A stretch of DNA of 14,005 nt from Pseudomonadota bacterium (GTDB taxonomy: Bacteria; Hydrothermota; 32-111; QNBC01), in contig JAACEC010000045.1 in NCBI GenBank assembly GCA_011682715.1, forward strand, positions 1-14,005, read 5' to 3'. Below are positions 11,859-14,005 of the stretch, one piece after another. Each line of letters begins with the position of its first letter. Positions within the stretch are counted from its first letter, which is position 1. Position numbers and translations under genes: made by a program. The notes beneath the pieces are model-generated. The model saw nothing but the letters and a program-made list of their open reading frames with translations. It was not told the origin of the DNA and searched no databases.

Positions 11859-13349
11859 ATGAGCATTATAAATCTTATGACACTTACAATCTTGACGCTT
11901 ACAGGTTCGTTTAATTCCGATATTTTTATTCATAAAAACGGAGTAAACAGTTATAACATCAAATTTAAATGCAAAAATGCCGAAGCTGATGATATTCTCG
12001 GAATAAAAATATATACTTCGAAAACTATTAATCATCATAAGTATGTGTTCCCGGCAAAGAATATAAAGATTTTTTCCCCATATAATGACGAAATTGCCGA
12101 TTCCATAATTCGTACTATTAATTATACAATGATTTTTATTTCAAAAAAACCTGATATATATAACTTTAAACTCTCATTTGATTCTTATAATAATGCCATT
12201 TTTACAAAAGATAGCGCATTCGTATTCCCTTTTATTTTTCGCGTCTCTCCCCCTCTATACGCAAAAACGGATATATACTTACCTGATAGCCTTAATTTCA
12301 ATATCGTAAAAAGGGCTGATTTAACGGTAGAAAATCAGTTGATCGAATATGAAGGAACCGATTTCAATCGCCTGTCCAATCTGCACCTCGCATTTAACAA
12401 ATCCGGCATAGAGGAACATAATTATTCCCTCTTCTCCTTCTATTTCTCGCTTTTATGGTCATATCTCATTCCTATACTTCTCATTGTTCTCATTTTTTTA
12501 TATGTCAACATGGGGGAATACAGGAAAGTACCCTATATCCCCGATGTTGTAGTATATTCACCACCGGAGGATCTGTCCCCCGAAGAAATCAATTTCCTGC
12601 TGCACAATACATTGAACTTAAACGGTATGGTTTCTATAATCTTCAACTTAGCGAGAAAAGGATACATAGAAATTACAAGAGAAAAGGAAGCCTCTCTTGC
12701 AAGACCGGATTTCAAAATTACAAAGACGAAGGAACATTACGGAGATGATATTACGGAATACGAACTGAAGGTGCTAAAAACGCTTTTCCCCTTTCCTAAA
12801 GATAAATCAACCTATATCAGCGATAAATCAACGGTTTTAAAAAGAAAATACATTGAGTTAGTAGGTGACTTGTCCGAACATATGGCGGAAGCAGGTTACT
12901 ACGATAAGGATCCAATGGCAAAACGATCCGGTATAGTCATATTCGGAAGTTTAATCATGATATTGGGGACTATATTTTTATACCTGGGTAATATACATAA
13001 GCATTCCGTTCCGTTTTATCAACATCACATTGAATTTTCGATTATCCTTACGGGAATAATAATAGCGATTTCAAACAGATTCTTTAATTTTAAGACGGCA
13101 ATGGGAGATTACACCTTAGCGGAAATAAAGGGATTCTACGAGTACTTTTTCAGAGCAGACAGAGACAAAATCAGGTACAGCACGGAAAATCTGCTCACCG
13201 ATTTTTATACAACATTCGCAACGGCAATGGACTATAACAACAAATTTCTTTCCGAATTCAAATATTATCTGAGCGATCGTTATAATGAAAAAGACGGCAT
13301 CGGAATTTCTGAAGAAATGTTCAGTGATGACAGAAAAATTATCATCTGA
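11859..13349 (+). CDS. DUF2207-family predicted membrane protein
   Basis: 496 residues from ATG 11859; a GTG at 11844 would lie inside the predicted promoter. It has an N-terminal hydrophobic signal/anchor (INLMTLTILTLTGSF), then an extracytoplasmic beta domain (~20-190). A transmembrane helix (~193-216, LLWSYLIPILLIVLIFLYV) is followed by the hallmark YSPPEDLSPEEINFLLHNTL...IIFNLARKGYIEI (~233-272), a cytoplasmic winged-helix-like segment. Two more transmembrane helices (~358-380 and ~393-410) precede a C-terminal cytoplasmic domain with GDYTLAEIKGFYEYF. This is the DUF2207 architecture, whose function is not established. The Gly/Ser-rich C-terminal tail common in the family is absent, and the protein ends in SDDRKIII. 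There is no Shine-Dalgarno sequence at the start, and mobile-element copy 2 lies immediately upstream of its promoter. Confidence 0.88.
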   Translation: MSIINLMTLTILTLTGSFNSDIFIHKNGVNSYNIKFKCKNAEADDILGIKIYTSKTINHHKYVFPAKNIKIFSPYNDEIADSIIRTINYTMIFISKKPDIYNFKLSFDSYNNAIFTKDSAFVFPFIFRVSPPLYAKTDIYLPDSLNFNIVKRADLTVENQLIEYEGTDFNRLSNLHLAFNKSGIEEHNYSLFSFYFSLLWSYLIPILLIVLIFLYVNMGEYRKVPYIPDVVVYSPPEDLSPEEINFLLHNTLNLNGMVSIIFNLARKGYIEITREKEASLARPDFKITKTKEHYGDDITEYELKVLKTLFPFPKDKSTYISDKSTVLKRKYIELVGDLSEHMAEAGYYDKDPMAKRSGIVIFGSLIMILGTIFLYLGNIHKHSVPFYQHHIEFSIILTGIIIAISNRFFNFKTAMGDYTLAEIKGFYEYFFRADRDKIRYSTENLLTDFYTTFATAMDYNNKFLSEFKYYLSDRYNEKDGIGISEEMFSDDRKIII

Positions 13350-13402
13350 GCAGTACGACGGATTGAATTCGATCGTCCTGCAAGAAGGATTATATTACAT
13401 GA
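13350..13402 (+). other. Imperfect stem-loop after the DUF2207 gene
   Basis: GCAG...CGACGGAT around a GAATTC centre pairs imperfectly with ATCGTCCTGC just after the stop codon. There is no T tract, so it may be a weak 3'-end structure rather than a true intrinsic terminator. Confidence 0.3.
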
Positions 13403-13443
13403 TTGTGTATCTTACGAATGTTTCCTCTTGTGAAATACTTTTC

Positions 13444-13472
13444 TTGACATTTTAAAAATAAAGTCGTATTAT
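13444..13472 (+). promoter_or_regulatory. Sigma-70-type promoter of gcvT
   Basis: TTGACA (13444-13449), 17 bp, TATTAT (13467-13472). The expected start near 13479 precedes AAAAGGAGG (13482-13490) and the ATG at 13495. Confidence 0.82.
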
Positions 13473-13494
13473 GTGATGTTGAAAAGGAGGTAAT

Positions 13495-14005
13495 ATGGCA
13501 AAAAAAACTCCATATTATGGTAAGCATGTCGCCCTTGGAGGGCATATCGTTAATTTCGGCGGATTTTTAATGCCGACGCAATACAAAAGCGTAATCGAAG
13601 AAACAAAAAGAGTCAGAACAACCGTAGGTGTTTTCGATGTATCTCATATGGGTGAAATCGAGGTTACGGGACCGGACGCATTGCAGTTCATAAGCAGAAT
13701 TACCGTCAACGACCCGTCAAAATTGTCGCTTAATCAGGTCCAGTACTCCGCCATGTGTTACAATGACGGTGGAATAGTAGATGACCTTCTTGTTTACAGA
13801 TTAAAGAAGAGATACCTTCTCGTTGTAAACGCTTCCAATACGGATAAAGATTTCAAATGGATAAAATATAATGTGAAGGAAAATACTACCGTAAAAAATA
13901 TCAGTGATGGCATAGCACAGCTTGCAGTACAGGGACCCGATGCCGAAAAAGTTATGCAAAAATTGACCGATATCAATCTTTCAAAAATAAAGTTCTACTG
14001 GGCAA
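13495..14005 (+). CDS. gcvT: Glycine cleavage system T protein (aminomethyltransferase), N-terminal part
   Basis: 170 codons of a protein usually ~360 residues long; the gene runs off the right edge. The T protein transfers the aminomethyl carbon from the lipoyl-bound H-protein intermediate to tetrahydrofolate, releasing ammonia. Family landmarks: TPYYGKHVALGGHIVNFGGF with MPTQY at the N-terminus; VGVFDVSHMGEIEVTGPDAL; YSAMCYNDGGIVDDLLVYRL, which includes the conserved Asp of the folate site; YLLVVNASNTDKDFKWI; and LAVQGPDAEKVM. The start is clear from GGAGG four bases upstream. It is monocistronic at its 5' end with its own promoter; other gcv genes, if linked, lie beyond the window. Confidence 0.95.
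   Translation, partial: MAKKTPYYGKHVALGGHIVNFGGFLMPTQYKSVIEETKRVRTTVGVFDVSHMGEIEVTGPDALQFISRITVNDPSKLSLNQVQYSAMCYNDGGIVDDLLVYRLKKRYLLVVNASNTDKDFKWIKYNVKENTTVKNISDGIAQLAVQGPDAEKVMQKLTDINLSKIKFYWA

Overview
The window is AT-rich, densely packed bacterial chromosomal DNA. Shine-Dalgarno sequences are AGGAGG-like, and the promoters fit TTGACA, 17 bp, TATAAT. A clostripain-like protease carries a Por-type (type IX) C-terminal sorting domain. With these standard promoters, that suggests an uncultured bacterium near the Fibrobacteres-Chlorobi-Bacteroidetes group or an allied candidate phylum (Cloacimonadota- or WOR-3-like) rather than a true Bacteroidetes. This placement is inference; no ribosomal marker is present.

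Layout. Bases 1-1928 (minus): a putative operon of YggS/PLPBP, a GNAT acetyltransferase and a partial, divergent Old Yellow Enzyme homologue cut by the window edge. Bases 1930-2456: copy 1 of a ~0.5 kb non-coding element, flanked by a 13-bp direct repeat and inserted beside the protease terminator. Bases 2445-5001 (minus): the secreted C11 protease, whose signal peptide lies in a different reading frame from the enzyme. Bases 5370-7882 (plus): tRNA-Asn(GTT), a small Cys4 protein translationally coupled to a soluble PAS hybrid histidine kinase, and a small coiled-coil membrane protein. Bases 7883-10744 (minus): a four-gene ECF sigma operon (sigma factor, cysteine-free membrane protein in the anti-sigma position, bactofilin-like membrane protein, DUF4097-like protein) behind a TGAAAC-N16-CGTA promoter. 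Bases 10778-11294 (minus): a lipoprotein gene with its own sigma-70 promoter. Bases 11310-11819: copy 2 of the element, inverted, with a 15-bp direct repeat. Bases 11824-13349 (plus): a DUF2207 membrane protein. Bases 13444-14005 (plus): a promoter and the start of gcvT.

How the parts work together. The ECF operon looks like an autoregulated cell-envelope stress module: a regulator pair plus two exported or membrane beta-rich proteins. The kinase and its Cys4 partner look like a cytoplasmic phosphorelay. The two element copies share imperfect terminal inverted repeats, internal hairpins and a 19-bp tandem array with 3 or 4 units. Both lie just upstream of a -35 box with the same end toward the gene. 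They look like a MITE-type mobile element of a family I do not recognise.
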